Program-made: the position numbers and the translations under genes | In this document: piece by piece, positions 45,081 to 53,918 of the stretch | Layout of the letters: the number at the start of each line of letters is the position of its first letter | How positions within the stretch are numbered: position 1 is the stretch's first letter | The notes under the pieces: model-generated | Told to the model about the DNA's origin: nothing | Seen by the model: the letters and a program-made list of their open reading frames with translations, nothing else | Database searches by the model: none | Origin: CAINVV01 sp038323575 | Lineage (GTDB): Bacteria > Bacteroidota > Bacteroidia > Bacteroidales > Prolixibacteraceae | Assembly: GCA_038323575.1 (NCBI GenBank) | Contig: JBBQHB010000011.1 | Location: 16,410 to 80,409 of the forward strand | Length of the DNA: 64,000 bases | Direction: 5' to 3'

Positions 45081-45751
45081 TCTGGGAAAAAAGCTTTGAA
45101 ATACCGCCCATAAGTTCGGGTCAAAAAGTTTTGTTGGTTTACGGCAATGGAAAACAAGCAGATTTGGCACGGATAGATACCATCCTGAACCAGGAGGAGG
45201 TAGCCTATGCTCTAAGGATCAGGTCTGAAATCCAGCGAAACACCTGGATTTCGTGTCACATAACTTTGAGAATTATGCTGGGAGCATACCTGGAAACTGA
45301 ACCTGCCAAAATAGTATTTATGAAAAACGGATTCGGAAAGCCCTTGGTGAAACAATCAACGCTCAACTTTAACATCAGCCATACAAACAGCGCTTTTTTA
45401 CTTGGTTTTAATCCTAACGGAACAATTGGAGTCGACCTTGAACACTTATCCGGGAGCGAAGATTTGGCTTCATCGGCCGGTTACGCCTTTTCACCGGCTG
45501 AGACTGATTATTGCGGAGAGGAAATTTTAACTGATCATTTCCTGAAAATCTGGACCTTGAAAGAAGCTTACCTGAAAGCTGAAGGAGTGGGATTGGCAGA
45601 CAACCTCAAAACTGTCAATGTATATGGTGATATTAATAATGTAATCATTTCTAATCAATTAGACCAAAATACATTCCGCTGCCCGGAGGGTGAAACCGCC
45701 AGCATTGTCTGCAGGAATCTTCAGTGTATTTCCTATGTGTGGTTACAATAA
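45077..45751 (+). CDS. 4'-phosphopantetheinyl transferase (Sfp type)
   Basis: A 224-residue enzyme that moves phosphopantetheine from CoA to carrier-protein serines. It has the family motifs NFNISHTNSAFLLGF, IGVDLEHL (Mg-binding Asp and Glu) and FLKIWTLKEAYLKAEGVGL. The start codon overlaps the beta-helix gene stop (ATGA). It is the obvious activator of the two carrier domains of the NRPS encoded four genes upstream. That argues the NRPS is a working part of this cluster rather than debris. Confidence 0.95.
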   Translation: MIWEKSFEIPPISSGQKVLLVYGNGKQADLARIDTILNQEEVAYALRIRSEIQRNTWISCHITLRIMLGAYLETEPAKIVFMKNGFGKPLVKQSTLNFNISHTNSAFLLGFNPNGTIGVDLEHLSGSEDLASSAGYAFSPAETDYCGEEILTDHFLKIWTLKEAYLKAEGVGLADNLKTVNVYGDINNVIISNQLDQNTFRCPEGETASIVCRNLQCISYVWLQ

Positions 45752-45933
45752 TTTTCCGTCAGATTAAATACGGATACGGGTCAAAATAGTTGAACATAAA
45801 GGCTATTAATTTGTTAGATTCACAGCAGCTTATTCAATCCTTCAGCTTCAGCATGAGATTGATGTAAATTCCCGATTATTTGGATCTCAGTAAGAAATCA
45901 AACACATACGATAATTATCTAAAATATTAAAAT

Positions 45934-47259
45934 ATGAAAGTTGCAATTGTTGGAAGCGGTTATGTAGGACTGGTGACCGGCACCTGTTTCGCGGAAGTCG
46001 GTATTGAAGTCACCTGCGTTGATATCGACCAGAAAAAGATCGACAATCTGAACGATGGAATCATTCCGATTTTTGAACCCGGACTTGAAGAAATGGTGCT
46101 TCGCAACATGAAAAAGGGCAGATTGAAGTTTACTACCTCAATTGCAGAAGCGCTTGAAGATTGTGAAGTTATATTTATTGCCGTAGGTACCCCTCCAGGG
46201 AAAGACGGCAGTGCAGATTTACAATATGTTTTAAGCGTGGCGCGTGATTGCGGTAGAAAGATGAATGGTTACTTGCTTATCGTGACAAAAAGTACTGTTC
46301 CTGTTGGAACTGCCGGGAAAGTTAAGAAGGCGCTTCAGGAAGAATTGGACAAACGTAGTGTCACCATACCTTTCAACGTAGCTTCTAATCCGGAATTTCT
46401 GAAGGAAGGTGCAGCCATCAACGATTTTCTGAAACCTGATCGGATTGTGGTTGGACTGGATTCAACGAAAGCAGAAGAACTGATGAGTAGCCTTTATAAA
46501 CCATTTACACTGAACGGGCATCCGATCATATTTATGGATATCACCTCTGCAGAGATGACAAAATATGCTGCCAATGCCATGCTGGCGACCAAAATCAGTT
46601 TCATGAACGACATTGCCAACCTTTGCGAAATCGTTGGCGCCGATATCAACATGGTTCGCAAAGGGATCGGTTCCGACTCGCGCATCGGCAATAAATTCAT
46701 CTATCCGGGTATCGGCTACGGCGGATCATGTTTTCCTAAGGACGTGAAAGCCCTGATTCATACTGCTGAAGATTTTGATTATGAATTACGTGTATTAAAA
46801 GCAGTTGAAGCAGTTAACCAGGATCAAAAATCTGTTCTGTTCCAAAAAGTACTCAAATATTTCAAGGGAGATCTGAAGGACAAAGTAATTGCATTGTGGG
46901 GTTTGTCCTTTAAACCGCAGACGGATGACATGCGCGAGGCACCTTCAATTGTCATTATCAACAAGTTACTGGATGCAGGCGCGAAGGTAAAAGCCTATGA
47001 TCCGGTGGCAATGAAAGAGGCCACACATCAGCTTGGTGAGACGATTACCTACTCCGAAGATCAATACGAGGCCTTGATTGATGCCGACTGCCTGCTGCTC
47101 ATCACCGAATGGCCGGAATTCAAATTCCCCAATTTCAAAATTGTCAAAAAGCTATTGAACAGCCCTGTCATCTTTGACGGAAGGAATATTTATGAAGCCC
47201 CTGAAATGAAACGCCAGGGCTTCGACTACTTCTGCATTGGCATAGATACCACCCTATAA
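45934..47259 (+). CDS. ugd: UDP-glucose 6-dehydrogenase
   Basis: A 441-residue cytoplasmic enzyme oxidising UDP-glucose to UDP-glucuronate with two NAD. It has the N-terminal Rossmann motif GSGYVGLVTGTCFAEVG, the conserved Lys in TKSTVPVGT and EFLKEG, and the catalytic Cys in GIGYGGSCFPKD. A C-terminal UDP-binding domain starts at about residue 315. It is directly followed, 13 bases on, by UDP-xylose synthase, forming the two-step route UDP-glucose to UDP-glucuronate to UDP-xylose. A 182-bp gap upstream may contain an internal promoter. Confidence 0.97.
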   Translation: MKVAIVGSGYVGLVTGTCFAEVGIEVTCVDIDQKKIDNLNDGIIPIFEPGLEEMVLRNMKKGRLKFTTSIAEALEDCEVIFIAVGTPPGKDGSADLQYVLSVARDCGRKMNGYLLIVTKSTVPVGTAGKVKKALQEELDKRSVTIPFNVASNPEFLKEGAAINDFLKPDRIVVGLDSTKAEELMSSLYKPFTLNGHPIIFMDITSAEMTKYAANAMLATKISFMNDIANLCEIVGADINMVRKGIGSDSRIGNKFIYPGIGYGGSCFPKDVKALIHTAEDFDYELRVLKAVEAVNQDQKSVLFQKVLKYFKGDLKDKVIALWGLSFKPQTDDMREAPSIVIINKLLDAGAKVKAYDPVAMKEATHQLGETITYSEDQYEALIDADCLLLITEWPEFKFPNFKIVKKLLNSPVIFDGRNIYEAPEMKRQGFDYFCIGIDTTL

Positions 47260-47272
47260 TCCTTTTGAAAAT

Positions 47273-48211
47273 ATGATCAGGAAAAAGGTATTAGTCACCG
47301 GAGGCGCCGGATTTGTCGGATCACACCTTTGTGAGCGGTTACTCAACGAAGGCAATGATGTTGTTTGTCTGGATAACTATTTCACAGGCCAGAAGCAAAA
47401 CATTGTTCATTTGCTCAACAACCCATATTTTGAGTTGATCAGGCATGATGTCACAAATCCCTTTTACATTGAAGTCGACGAAATTTACAACCTGGCCTGC
47501 CCTGCTTCACCCATCCATTATCAGTACAATGCCATCAAGACCATTAAAACCTCAGTAATGGGGGCAATCAACATGCTCGGTCTTGCCAAGCGCATCAAGT
47601 CGAAGATATTGCAGGCATCCACCAGCGAGGTTTACGGAGATCCGCAGATTCACCCCCAGACAGAAAGTTACTGGGGGCACGTCAATCCGATAGGTGAAAG
47701 ATCCTGTTACGACGAGGGCAAGCGATCCGCCGAGACGTTGTTCGTTAATTACCACAAACAGAACAATGTAAGAATCAAGATCATCCGAATTTTCAATACT
47801 TATGGTCCGCGGATGCATCCCAACGACGGCCGGGTGGTATCAAATTTCATTGTACAGTCCTTGCAGGGAAAGGATATTACGATATACGGCGACGGACAAC
47901 AAACCAGGAGCTTTCAATATGTTGACGATCTGATAGAAGGAATGATCCGGATGATGGCATCGCGGGAAGATTTCACCGGGCCTGTCAACATAGGGAATCC
48001 CAATGAATTCACAATCATGCAGCTGGCCGAGCTTGTGATCCAATTGACCAACTCCAAATCCAAAATCATTAGGATGCCGCTGCCATCCGACGACCCAATG
48101 CAGCGCCAGCCAAACATCGACCTCGCAAAAAAAGAACTCGGCTGGGAACCTAAAATTCAATTGAAGGAAGGCCTCATCAAAACAATTGATTATTTTGCGG
48201 CCACCATTTAA
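47273..48211 (+). CDS. uxs: UDP-glucuronate decarboxylase (UDP-xylose synthase)
   Basis: A 312-residue short-chain dehydrogenase/reductase. It has the NAD motif GGAGFVGSHLCERL, the catalytic Ser/Thr region ASTSEVYGDP and the active-site Tyr/Lys in SCYDEGKRSAE, which is diagnostic for UXS over other sugar epimerases. The RRSFQYVDD-like QTRSFQYVDDL motif is also present. It turns UDP-glucuronate made by the preceding gene into UDP-xylose, so xylose is likely in the polymer. It is 9 bases from the HPt gene. Confidence 0.95.
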   Translation: MIRKKVLVTGGAGFVGSHLCERLLNEGNDVVCLDNYFTGQKQNIVHLLNNPYFELIRHDVTNPFYIEVDEIYNLACPASPIHYQYNAIKTIKTSVMGAINMLGLAKRIKSKILQASTSEVYGDPQIHPQTESYWGHVNPIGERSCYDEGKRSAETLFVNYHKQNNVRIKIIRIFNTYGPRMHPNDGRVVSNFIVQSLQGKDITIYGDGQQTRSFQYVDDLIEGMIRMMASREDFTGPVNIGNPNEFTIMQLAELVIQLTNSKSKIIRMPLPSDDPMQRQPNIDLAKKELGWEPKIQLKEGLIKTIDYFAATI

Positions 48212-48220
48212 AATTTTACC

Positions 48221-48562
48221 ATGGCAACAATTAACTGGGACCAGTTCAACGAAAATTTTCAATACTACGACAAAGAGATCATCAATGAGGTAATCAAAGA
48301 TTTTCTGGATGAGGCGCAAGAACGACTGATTAACCTGCAGAAAAACATTAGCGGTCAGGACTATGAAAATCTGTCATTCAATGCGCACAGTTTTAAAAGT
48401 GTAATCGGTAATTTTATGGCACCCGAACCTTACGAACTTTGCCGGATGCTGGAAGAATTGGCCAAACAAAAATCGGGAGAAAATATCCCGGCTGTTTTTG
48501 CACAATTTAAACCTTCGATCAGGGAATTAATCGCCGAACTTGAAGAATACTTAAAAAAATAG
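48221..48562 (+). CDS. Stand-alone HPt phosphotransfer protein
   Basis: A 113-residue four-helix protein with the phospho-accepting His in FNAHSFKSVIGNF (about residue 52), surrounded by the conserved Lys and Gly of HPt domains. HPt proteins carry phosphate between a hybrid kinase receiver and a final receiver. The cluster's hybrid kinase (23237-26359) lacks its own HPt, and a free receiver (18202) and a receiver-fused transferase (18647) are encoded at its start, so this protein should link them. It is the last gene before the cluster terminator. Confidence 0.9.
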   Translation: MATINWDQFNENFQYYDKEIINEVIKDFLDEAQERLINLQKNISGQDYENLSFNAHSFKSVIGNFMAPEPYELCRMLEELAKQKSGENIPAVFAQFKPSIRELIAELEEYLKK

Positions 48563-48604
48563 ATAACCCTCCCCTACGCCAATTAACTTTGGATCTCAAT
48601 TCTA

Positions 48605-48646
48605 CCGGCAAACAGAATCTTTTATCTGTTTGCCGGTTTAGTTTTT
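48605..48646 (+). terminator. Terminator of the exopolysaccharide cluster
   Basis: A 12-bp perfect stem (CCGGCAAACAGA / TCTGTTTGCCGG) with an 8-nt loop, then TTTAGTTTTT. It follows the HPt gene by about 40 bases and ends the long rightward cluster. Confidence 0.9.
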
Positions 48647-48720
48647 ACAACCGTCTGTTTCTTTAGGAAAGATTGATTAACAATACTCAGTCTTTATAAC
48701 ATAAAATTTTTACTATAGTC

Positions 48721-48751
48721 TTGTTATACTGAATCATCATTGATACTTTTA
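48721..48751 (+). promoter_or_regulatory. Candidate promoter of the beta-propeller/redox cluster
   Basis: TTG at 48721-48723 is followed after 20 bases by TACTTTTA (48744-48751), one base off the Bacteroidota TAnnTTTG element and at the normal spacing. It lies after the upstream terminator and about 25 bases before ATG 48776. Confidence 0.45.
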
Positions 48752-48775
48752 CGCGTAACATTTAAACTTGCCGAC

Positions 48776-49990
48776 ATGAAGAGAATAGCCGGACTTTTGT
48801 TTTTTATCGGATTCCTCAGCATCATTTCCAAAGGACAGGAAGCCACTCAATGGCGCGGAAATAATTCCGCCGGAATTTACAGCGTAGAGCAGCTTTTGCC
48901 CGTCTGGCCTCCTGAAGGACCGAAGATTCTCTGGACTTTCAACGGATTGGGCAAGGGATTTTCGTCTACCGCATTTGCCAACAATAAAATTTACATTAAC
49001 GGAATGATTGACGGACAGGCAGTCCTTTTTGTGCTCGACCTGAACGGCAAAGAACTGCAGCAATTCAAATACGGCAAAGAATTTGAGGAAAGTTATCCCG
49101 GAGTCAGGTCTACCCCGACGATTGTTGGTAACCTGGCCTATCTTTTAACCGGAAACGGGAAAATGGTTTGTCTCGATCTGAAATCCGGCAAACCGGTATG
49201 GGAGAAAGAACTTTTTTCGCAGATGGATGGGGCGAATATCACATGGGGTATTACTGAAACTCCTGTTATTGAGGGAGATAAGTTGTTCTTGACGCCTGGA
49301 GGAAAAACCAACAATGTAGTGGCGCTGAACCGGATGACTGGCGAAACAATCTGGAATTGCACCGGACTCGGTGAATTGTCTGCCTACTGTACCCCCTTGC
49401 TGGTTAAATTTCCGTCCCGTCAGTTGCTTGTGACACACATGGCCAACCATGTTTTGGGTATAGATGCCGCAGATGGTAAACTCTTGTGGACATTCGAACA
49501 TCCCAACCAATGGGCAGCGCATGCCAACACCCCTGTATTTTATGATGGCGGCATACTGCTTTTCAGCGGATGGGGTCAGGGCGCCGAAAAACTCAAATTG
49601 AGTGCGGACGGCAGCGAAATAACCAAAGAATGGGTGCTTAAAAGCTTTGACAACAGGCAGGGCGGAGCCGTTGTTATCAATGGTTTTCTATACGGAACAG
49701 GTGATGCCGACCGCACCTGGCAATGCATTGACTGGAAGACCGGCGTGAAAAAATATTCATCCGCGCAATTTTCCAAGGGAGCCGTTATTGCGGCCAACAA
49801 TCAGCTGATCGGTTATACTGAAAAGGGAGAATTGTTTATGGCAGAGGCAAATCCCGATGAATTCAAAGTCATCAGCAGCACAAAAGTAACACTTGGGACT
49901 GAACAGCATTGGGCACATCCGGTTATTAACAAGGGTGTATTGTATATCAGGCATGGCAATACACTGATAGCTTATAAAATTTCAAAGTAG
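48776..49990 (+). CDS. Secreted PQQ-like beta-propeller protein 1
   Basis: A 404-residue exported protein: signal peptide MKRIAGLLFFIGFLSIISKG, then a propeller of PQQ-like blades. Blade motifs such as LDLKSGKPVWEKEL and NRMTGETIWNCTG (TGxxxW type) are clear. The mature start QWRGNNSAG and the WPPEGPKILWTFNGLGKGFSS segment are shared with the next gene, so the two are paralogues. The PQQ-contact residues of true quinoprotein dehydrogenases are not recognisable, so a scaffold or binding role is as likely as an enzymatic one. ATG 48776 is chosen over 48740 because it starts the signal peptide. Confidence 0.88.
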   Translation: MKRIAGLLFFIGFLSIISKGQEATQWRGNNSAGIYSVEQLLPVWPPEGPKILWTFNGLGKGFSSTAFANNKIYINGMIDGQAVLFVLDLNGKELQQFKYGKEFEESYPGVRSTPTIVGNLAYLLTGNGKMVCLDLKSGKPVWEKELFSQMDGANITWGITETPVIEGDKLFLTPGGKTNNVVALNRMTGETIWNCTGLGELSAYCTPLLVKFPSRQLLVTHMANHVLGIDAADGKLLWTFEHPNQWAAHANTPVFYDGGILLFSGWGQGAEKLKLSADGSEITKEWVLKSFDNRQGGAVVINGFLYGTGDADRTWQCIDWKTGVKKYSSAQFSKGAVIAANNQLIGYTEKGELFMAEANPDEFKVISSTKVTLGTEQHWAHPVINKGVLYIRHGNTLIAYKISK

Positions 49991-50043
49991 TTTAAACTTT
50001 GATGTGAATATAAATTGATAAATATATTGTTAATGTGAAGTAT

Positions 50044-51288
50044 ATGAGAAAACTAACGATTACAGTCCTATTTTTAATTGCAGTTGTGATTGGCGAAGCC
50101 CAGCAGATCCAGTTTCGGGGGCCTAATCGTGACGGCAAATTTCCGGATACGGGATTGCTGAAAACCTGGCCCGAGGAGGGACCGGCATTGTTGTTAAAAG
50201 TCGAAGGCATAGGCAAAGGTTATTCATCAGTAGTAGCCACAGACAAATACATCTTTGCAACAGGAATGACCGACACCCTCGATTATCTTTCCTGCATCAA
50301 ACCGGATGGTAGCTTCAAATGGAAGATCCCATACGGTCGTTCCTGGAAAAAATCTTTTCCCGAAACGCGAAGTACACCAACCATAGATGGAAACCGGATC
50401 TATTTAATGAGCGGAATCGGCGAACTGGCCTGCATCAACCTGGAGGACGGCACAATATTATGGAAAGTGAATGTGGATAAGGAGTACGAGGCATCATGGT
50501 TCAACTGGGGGGTTTCTGAATCTCCGCTGATTGTCGACGACAAAGTGATCTGCACCCCGGCCGGCCCAAAAACTTCGGTTACCGCATTTGATAAGATGAC
50601 CGGAAAGCTGGTCTGGCAAAGTATCCCGGTAGGAGGACAAAGGGCCTATGCCTCAGCGACCATCTATCAGTACGACAAATTTCGTTTCATCCTGGCAGTG
50701 ACCACGACAACTTTAATCGCGCTGGAACCTGCAACCGGCAAAGTAGCGTGGACCTACAGGTACTTCGACGAAAAAAAGATGAAAGACAAAGACAAGGATC
50801 TGATATGGTGCAATATACCAACTTTCAAGGGACGCGATATTTTCTTGTCAATGGGCTATGACTACCCAAACATGATGCTTCAGATGAATGAACTGGGAAC
50901 CGGTGTGACAGAAAAATGGAGCAACGACATTCTTGACAACCACCACCACGGCCTCATCGAAAAGGACGGATTTGTTTACGGATCCAACTGGCAAAGCAAC
51001 AGCAAGGGAAAGTGGGTTTGTTTGTATTGGGAAACCGGCGGACTGAAATATGAAACCGACTGGAATACCAAGGGAGCAATGGTTTATGCAGATGGGCTTT
51101 TGTACATTATGGAAGAAAAAGGCGGTACTGTAGGACTGGTCAAACCAAATCCCGACAAATTCGAAGTGATCAGCTCTTTCAAACTCAAAGGCGGCAGCGG
51201 GCCATTCTGGTCGCATCCGTTTATTGCCTATGGCAAGCTGTATTTACGGCACGGTGACGTGCTGTTTGTTTACAACATCAAAGGCTAA
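50044..51288 (+). CDS. Secreted PQQ-like beta-propeller protein 2
   Basis: A 414-residue exported propeller, signal peptide MRKLTITVLFLIAVVIGEAQ, then QFRGPNRDGKF and WPEEGPALLLKVEGIGKGYSS, closely matching the previous protein. Blades carry INLEDGTILWKVN and DKMTGKLVWQS. It lies 53 bases downstream of its paralogue. A GTG at 50035 gives three more residues and cannot be excluded. Function is unknown; its place in a redox cluster suggests a periplasmic or surface partner of the electron-transfer proteins. Confidence 0.86.
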   Translation: MRKLTITVLFLIAVVIGEAQQIQFRGPNRDGKFPDTGLLKTWPEEGPALLLKVEGIGKGYSSVVATDKYIFATGMTDTLDYLSCIKPDGSFKWKIPYGRSWKKSFPETRSTPTIDGNRIYLMSGIGELACINLEDGTILWKVNVDKEYEASWFNWGVSESPLIVDDKVICTPAGPKTSVTAFDKMTGKLVWQSIPVGGQRAYASATIYQYDKFRFILAVTTTTLIALEPATGKVAWTYRYFDEKKMKDKDKDLIWCNIPTFKGRDIFLSMGYDYPNMMLQMNELGTGVTEKWSNDILDNHHHGLIEKDGFVYGSNWQSNSKGKWVCLYWETGGLKYETDWNTKGAMVYADGLLYIMEEKGGTVGLVKPNPDKFEVISSFKLKGGSGPFWSHPFIAYGKLYLRHGDVLFVYNIKG

Positions 51289-51299
51289 AAATATCAGGC

Positions 51300-52718
51300 T
51301 TGAAAATTGATATCCGATATATTGGGTGGTTACTGCCAGCTTTGGCGCTGATACTGCTTTTCTGGTGGTTCCTGAGGGATCCGACCAGTCAATTCATGGA
51401 AAGTTTGCCGGGCCTTGACAACAGGGGAACTGACTCTCTTTTGGTGAACGAAACAGTTAATATCGGAGAGAAATTTGAATCTTTCGGCACTGTCCAGTCG
51501 GATTCAAAATCTTCATGGACCAATTTCAGGGGAGCAAACTACGACAACATATGTTTAAATTCAGGTCCATTGAAAAACAGCTGGACTGAAAATCAGCCCG
51601 TAATAAATTGGTCGGTCGAATTAGGTGAAGGCCATGCCGGTCCGGCCGTTTACAACGGTAAAGTTTACGTCATGGATTACGATGAACAAAAACGGGAGGA
51701 TGCGTTGCGTTGTTTTTCACTGAAAGAGGGCAAAGAGCTGTGGCGCCGTTCTTATGGGGTAACTTTGAAAAGGAATCACGGCATGTCCCGTACCGTTCCT
51801 GCTTTAAATGCCGACTTTGCAGTTACAATTGGCCCGCGCTGCCATGTGATGTGCGTCAGGCGCGAATCGGGCGATCTGCTTTGGGGAATTGATATGGTCA
51901 GGCAATACAAATCCGAAGTTCCGCTTTGGTTCACAGGTCAGTGTCCGATGATTGACAACAACAAAGCGATACTTGCCCCCGGCGGAACTGCCATCATGAT
52001 AGCCGTCGATTGTGCGACTGGTAAGATCTTGTGGGAAACACCCAATCCGGGCAACTTAAAAATGTCGCATTCATCCGTAATGCCCTGGACACTGAAAGGT
52101 AAAAAAATGTATGTTTACAGTGCTGTTGGCGGTGTTTTGGGCGTTTCGGCCGAAGGACCTGACGAAGGAAAGATCCTGTGGAAATCCACTGCATGGAATC
52201 ACGCAGTGGTGGCTCCTGCCCCGGTCTGCTTTCCCGACGGTAAAGTCTTCCTGAGCGCAGGTTACGGAGCCGGAAGTATGATGATCCGGGTTAATTCGTC
52301 TGCAGACGGCTATTCAGTCGAGGTATTGAAAGAATTCAGCCCAAAGAACGGAATGGCTTCCGAGCAACAGACTCCGGTTGTCTGGAATGGCCTGATGTAC
52401 GGGATTCAGCCCAAAGATGCCGGCCCGCTCCGCAACCAGCTGATTTGCGTCAATCCGGACGATGTGACCAAGCCAATCTGGACATCCGGTAAGGAGGGTC
52501 GTTTTGGCCTGGGTCCGTACCTGATCGCTGACAATAAAATGTACGTCCTGAGTGACGACGGAACGCTTACCATGCTTAAACCTGACAGTAAAAAATATAT
52601 TCAGCTGGCCCAAAAAAAACTGTTTGACGGCAGTGATGCCTGGGCTCCGATGGCACTGGTCGATGGCCGGTTGCTCCTGCGGGATTCGAAAACGATGTAT
52701 TGTGTAACTGTAAACTGA
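51300..52718 (+). CDS. Membrane-anchored PQQ-like beta-propeller protein 3
   Basis: A 472-residue protein starting at TTG 51300, with an N-terminal signal anchor (YIGWLLPALALILLFWWFL) and no obvious cleavage site, so it is probably tethered to the inner membrane facing the periplasm. A linker of about 50 residues precedes WTNFRGANYDN and a propeller with FSLKEGKELWRRSY, RRESGDLLWGID and DCATGKILWETP. It is 11 bases from the previous gene and 7 from the next, within one operon. Confidence 0.85.
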   Translation: MKIDIRYIGWLLPALALILLFWWFLRDPTSQFMESLPGLDNRGTDSLLVNETVNIGEKFESFGTVQSDSKSSWTNFRGANYDNICLNSGPLKNSWTENQPVINWSVELGEGHAGPAVYNGKVYVMDYDEQKREDALRCFSLKEGKELWRRSYGVTLKRNHGMSRTVPALNADFAVTIGPRCHVMCVRRESGDLLWGIDMVRQYKSEVPLWFTGQCPMIDNNKAILAPGGTAIMIAVDCATGKILWETPNPGNLKMSHSSVMPWTLKGKKMYVYSAVGGVLGVSAEGPDEGKILWKSTAWNHAVVAPAPVCFPDGKVFLSAGYGAGSMMIRVNSSADGYSVEVLKEFSPKNGMASEQQTPVVWNGLMYGIQPKDAGPLRNQLICVNPDDVTKPIWTSGKEGRFGLGPYLIADNKMYVLSDDGTLTMLKPDSKKYIQLAQKKLFDGSDAWAPMALVDGRLLLRDSKTMYCVTVN

Positions 52719-52725
52719 TAATTCA

Positions 52726-53703
52726 ATGAATCGCAAACAGATAAATATATTACTGATCGTTCTGGCATTAGCCATCGTCGTAATAATCGGAAAAGATTTT
52801 ATCGGAAATAAGGCAGGTAAAAATATCGAAAATCCCTATAAACTGGATGTGGATCAGTTCAGAAAAGCAGATTCAACCACCATCCTGTATCACGAGAAAA
52901 TAACCTTTCCGGTTAATGCAGACTCCCTTAAAGGGATAGCCGTTTCCGGAAAACAGATCCTGGTAGTGACGGAAAAATATCTCCTCAGGTATGACTACGC
53001 AGGAAAAGAATTATCCAGGTCAGAACTTCCGGATTCGGCCAATTGCATCACGACGGAAGCTGAAGGTAAAATCTGGATCGGAATGCTTCATTCTGTCGCA
53101 TCTTTTGACAAGGATGGTAAACTGATGACCCGATGGAAAAATTTTGACAACAGGTCGGTCATCACCTCCGTCGCGGTCTCGGGAGACTTTATCTATGTTG
53201 CCGATGCCGGCAACAGGGTCGTATACCAATGCAATTCCAAAGGGGAGATACTGTCGAAATTCGGTGAGAAGAATGAACAAAAGGGCGTACCGGGGTACAT
53301 CCTTCCAAGTCCCTATTTTGATTTGGCCGTCGACGACAATGGCTTCCTCTGGGTAGCCAACACAGGCAGGCACAGCCTGGAAAATTACAACCACGACGGT
53401 TCATTGCGTACCTCATGGGGTAAAGCTTCCGTTAAAATTGATGGGTTTATCGGATGCTGCAACCCGGCCCAGTTTGCCATATTGCCGGATAATTCGTTTG
53501 TTACCGGCGAAAAAGGAATACCACGCATCAAATTGTACGACCAGCATGGTGTACTCAAAGGAATGGTTGCATCCCCCGAATTGTTTGAGAACGGCTGGTA
53601 TGCCCCTGATTTGGCTGTCGATGCCGAACAAAAGATACTGGCGCTCGATTTGGACCGCAAACAGGTAAGGATATTTGAAAAGAAAGAGGATGAAAACAAA
53701 TAG
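52726..53703 (+). CDS. Membrane-anchored NHL-type beta-propeller protein
   Basis: A 325-residue protein with an N-terminal anchor (INILLIVLALAIVVIIG). Its propeller repeats are of NHL rather than PQQ type (SVAVSGDFIYVADAGNRVVYQCNSKGEI; FDLAVDDNGFLWVANTGRHSLENYNHDG; PDLAVDAEQKILALDLDRKQVRIF). A GCCNPAQFAILPDN segment places two adjacent Cys in one blade. Its last 14 bases overlap the start of the small Tat protein gene, so the two are translationally linked. The role is unknown. Confidence 0.85.
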   Translation: MNRKQINILLIVLALAIVVIIGKDFIGNKAGKNIENPYKLDVDQFRKADSTTILYHEKITFPVNADSLKGIAVSGKQILVVTEKYLLRYDYAGKELSRSELPDSANCITTEAEGKIWIGMLHSVASFDKDGKLMTRWKNFDNRSVITSVAVSGDFIYVADAGNRVVYQCNSKGEILSKFGEKNEQKGVPGYILPSPYFDLAVDDNGFLWVANTGRHSLENYNHDGSLRTSWGKASVKIDGFIGCCNPAQFAILPDNSFVTGEKGIPRIKLYDQHGVLKGMVASPELFENGWYAPDLAVDAEQKILALDLDRKQVRIFEKKEDENK

Positions 53704-53917
53704 AAGGGATTTCTTCAGAAAAATAGGTCAGTTTGGCATCTTATCGGCAATGATAGGAGGAACAGCCCTGCTGGTGGCGAAGAATAAAGTTACGCTGAAC
53801 GGATGCGGCGACAATCAATTTTGTAAAAATTGTCAGAAAGTAACCGTTTGCTCGCTGGATCCGGCCAGGAACCAACGGGAATCCAATCCGGCAAATCAAT
53901 CTGCAAACAACCAGTAA
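53690..53917 (+). CDS. Small Tat-exported Cys-rich protein
   Basis: A 75-residue protein. It has a twin-arginine signal (TNRRDFFRKIGQFG) followed by a hydrophobic segment, then a short mature part with four Cys in the order C-x5-C-x2-C-x5-C (NGCGDNQFCKNCQKVTVC) and a polar tail. The spacing could bind a metal or small iron-sulfur cluster. Tat export of such a small protein implies it is folded with its cofactor, or piggybacked with a partner, before transport. It overlaps the NHL gene and is one base from the ferredoxin gene, so it probably works with that ferredoxin. An upstream ATG at 53675 is possible. Confidence 0.8.
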   Translation: MKTNRRDFFRKIGQFGILSAMIGGTALLVAKNKVTLNGCGDNQFCKNCQKVTVCSLDPARNQRESNPANQSANNQ

Positions 53918-53918
53918 A

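Noticed and set aside
48776..52718. Annotating the propellers as PQQ-dependent dehydrogenases
   Set aside because: Only blade motifs are seen; PQQ and calcium ligands, disulfide ring and haem domain of quinoproteins are not recognisable.
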